From assembly GCA_023381945.1 (NCBI GenBank), contig JAMCQY010000011.1:1-8204 (forward strand): a stretch of DNA of 8,204 bases, in the 5' to 3' direction. Every line of letters begins with the position of its first letter. The first letter of the stretch is position 1. Below are positions 7,073 to 8,204 of the stretch, one piece after another. The DNA is from Deltaproteobacteria bacterium. GTDB lineage: Bacteria; Desulfobacterota; Desulfobaccia; Desulfobaccales; 0-14-0-80-60-11. Position numbers and translations under genes: made by a program. The notes under the pieces are model-generated. The model ran no database searches, had not been told where the DNA came from, and saw only the letters and a program-made list of their open reading frames with translations.

Positions 7073-7110
7073 TATATTTAGATTGTTGCGTAATACCTCG
7101 CAAAAAGCAC

Positions 7111-8145
7111 TTAAAGTAAATCAGTTTTTTGGCCTATTGCCAAATCGGGACCGACTATCTTCTCCAAAAGCGGCAATTCCCCGGCCCTCGACGCCAGGCG
7201 CTGGCGCAGGCCGGCCACTGCCGCAGGGATGTAGCGGGCGAAATTGGCCTTCTGCTTGACCTTGGTGAGGTAGCCAAAGGCCCCGAGAATCTGCAGATTG
7301 CGGCACAGGGCCAGATGACGGTATTGCTCGAAGAAGGCCTCCCGGTCCAGCCCGGGCAAATGTTCCTGCAGCAGATCGAGATAATAGGCCAGCAGTTCTG
7401 TTTGCCAACCGGAACTCAGATTCACGTAAGGATCGATGAGCAAGGCCGCCACGTCATAACCCAGGGGTCCCAGACGCCCCCCCTGGAAGTCAATGACCCG
7501 CAGGTGGCCGTCTTTAATCATCAGGTTGCGTGACTGGAAGTCCCGGTGCAGAAAAAAATTGGGCCCGGGGACCAGGGCCCGGGTTAGCAGCCGCTCAAAA
7601 TCCGGGGCCAGGTCTTCTACCTCCACTTTCAGCCCCAAATAACCCTGCAAAAAAGCCCGGACGAAATAACCGCATTCCCGCTCCCATAAAAAAGGCCGGT
7701 GCACCACCGGGGTGTCAAAACACCAGACCGGATCGAAGCCCTCCTTGCCGCCCAGTTGCAGGTTTACCAGGATTTTCAAGGCTTGCTGGTAACGGAAGCG
7801 CTTCTGATCGTCTTTGCCCTCCCGCTTGAGGGCCGACTCCAGGTTGATATCCCCCAGGTCCTCTAGCAGCAGCCAACCCTCTTCCCGGCAATAGTGATAA
7901 ATCTCCGGCACCGGCGCCCCTCGTGACCTGAGGTGCCGGCCCAGGTAGAAGTACGAGTCATTCTCATTGACCCCCAGACCCGGTGCCTTGGGATGATGCA
8001 GCAGGACCACCGTGGGCGAGCCCAGCAGCCTGAAAAAACGGCGATCGGAGCCGTCTCCGGCCAGGGGTTGGGCCCCATTGAGGGAGACCCCCAACTGATC
8101 GGCGGCGGCCTGAAGCCGCGGGGTCCAGTGGATATCCGGCAGCAT
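7111..8145 (-). CDS. amgK: AmgK-like sugar kinase, APH phosphotransferase family
   Basis: 344 residues, near the usual 330-340 for AmgK. The fold is that of the aminoglycoside phosphotransferase/choline kinase family, with the COG3178-type signature GDGSDRRFFRL at residues 30-40 in the nucleotide-binding part. The hinge-side stretch WLLLEDLGD follows. The catalytic loop is HRDFQSRN at 200-207, with Asp202 the likely base and Asn207 a metal ligand. The metal-binding Asp219 lies in VIDFQGGRLGPLGYDVA. All catalytic residues are present, so the enzyme should be active. AmgK phosphorylates N-acetylmuramate and N-acetylglucosamine at C1 in a peptidoglycan recycling route, with a MurU nucleotidyltransferase as next enzyme. 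No murU is inside the window; downstream of this gene is only the convergent small ORF. No strong Shine-Dalgarno precedes the ATG (GGGA about 12 bases away). The family call is firm; the substrate is inferred and could be another sugar. Confidence 0.8.
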   Translation of the reverse strand: MLPDIHWTPRLQAAADQLGVSLNGAQPLAGDGSDRRFFRLLGSPTVVLLHHPKAPGLGVNENDSYFYLGRHLRSRGAPVPEIYHYCREEGWLLLEDLGDINLESALKREGKDDQKRFRYQQALKILVNLQLGGKEGFDPVWCFDTPVVHRPFLWERECGYFVRAFLQGYLGLKVEVEDLAPDFERLLTRALVPGPNFFLHRDFQSRNLMIKDGHLRVIDFQGGRLGPLGYDVAALLIDPYVNLSSGWQTELLAYYLDLLQEHLPGLDREAFFEQYRHLALCRNLQILGAFGYLTKVKQKANFARYIPAAVAGLRQRLASRAGELPLLEKIVGPDLAIGQKTDLL

Positions 8146-8161
8146 CGGCTAATTCCCGAGG

Positions 8162-8204
8162 TTAAGGAGTTTCGTAATCCACCGTGACTACTGACTGGCG
8201 CACA
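8162..8204 (-). CDS. Possible C-terminal end of an upstream minus-strand gene (partial)
   Basis: On the minus strand one frame is open from the right edge to a TAA at 8162-8164, giving VRQSVVTVDYETP as a possible C-terminus. The stop would lie 16 bases before the kinase ATG, a typical operon spacing. In related bacteria COG3178 kinases often follow tsaE or sit with a nucleotidyltransferase, but 13 residues are too few to name a product. Another minus-strand frame is also open across this stretch, so this may not be coding. Confidence 0.3.
   Translation of the reverse strand, partial: VRQSVVTVDYETP

Noticed and set aside
7086..7103. TTGCG/CGCAA hairpin between the convergent genes as a bidirectional terminator
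   Set aside because: The stem is only 5 bp with an eight-base loop, and neither strand has a T-run directly after it.
1..8204. CRISPR array, phage genes, transposase or toxin-antitoxin pair
   Set aside because: No regularly spaced repeats, no transposase or integrase motifs and no paired small overlapping ORFs were seen on either strand.

Overview
The window reads as ordinary chromosomal DNA of a Gram-negative bacterium. The outer-membrane Omp85 protein and its TamB partner require a two-membrane envelope. The GC-rich coding sequence, the G+C-rich palindromic repeat unit and the gene types suggest a deltaproteobacterium-like (Desulfobacterota) lineage, but this taxonomic guess is inference only.

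Layout, left to right: (1) the 3' end of a UvrD/Rep-type DNA helicase gene on the + strand, followed by a strong 9-bp hairpin; (2) a leader with two small hairpins and then tamA (543-2441, +), an Omp85-family outer-membrane protein with three POTRA domains and a 16-strand-type barrel; (3) a 207-bp gap largely filled by a 117-bp element with inverted ends and three internal hairpins (2444-2560); (4) tamB (2649-6341, +), the inner-membrane-anchored, periplasm-spanning partner; (5) a 530-bp non-coding stretch (6342-6871) whose centre falls to about 22% G+C and carries two copies of the palindrome TTGCGCAA, a possible promoter and a hairpin plus T-run; (6) a 66-codon ORF of unknown function with a good ribosome binding site (6872-7072, +); (7) converging on it, a complete phosphotransferase gene resembling the cell-wall sugar kinase AmgK (7111-8145, -); and (8) what may be the last codons of another minus-strand gene at the right edge.

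tamA and tamB together encode the translocation and assembly module. TamA sits in the outer membrane, and TamB runs from the inner membrane across the periplasm to it. The pair is linked to outer-membrane protein insertion and, for TamB as an AsmA-like protein, to phospholipid delivery. The AmgK-like kinase would phosphorylate recovered amino sugars at the anomeric carbon for peptidoglycan precursor recycling. Three of the genes therefore concern the envelope, while the helicase is a separate DNA-repair-type function.

I do not see a convincing new multi-gene system. The least explained part is 6342-6871 with the small ORF after it.
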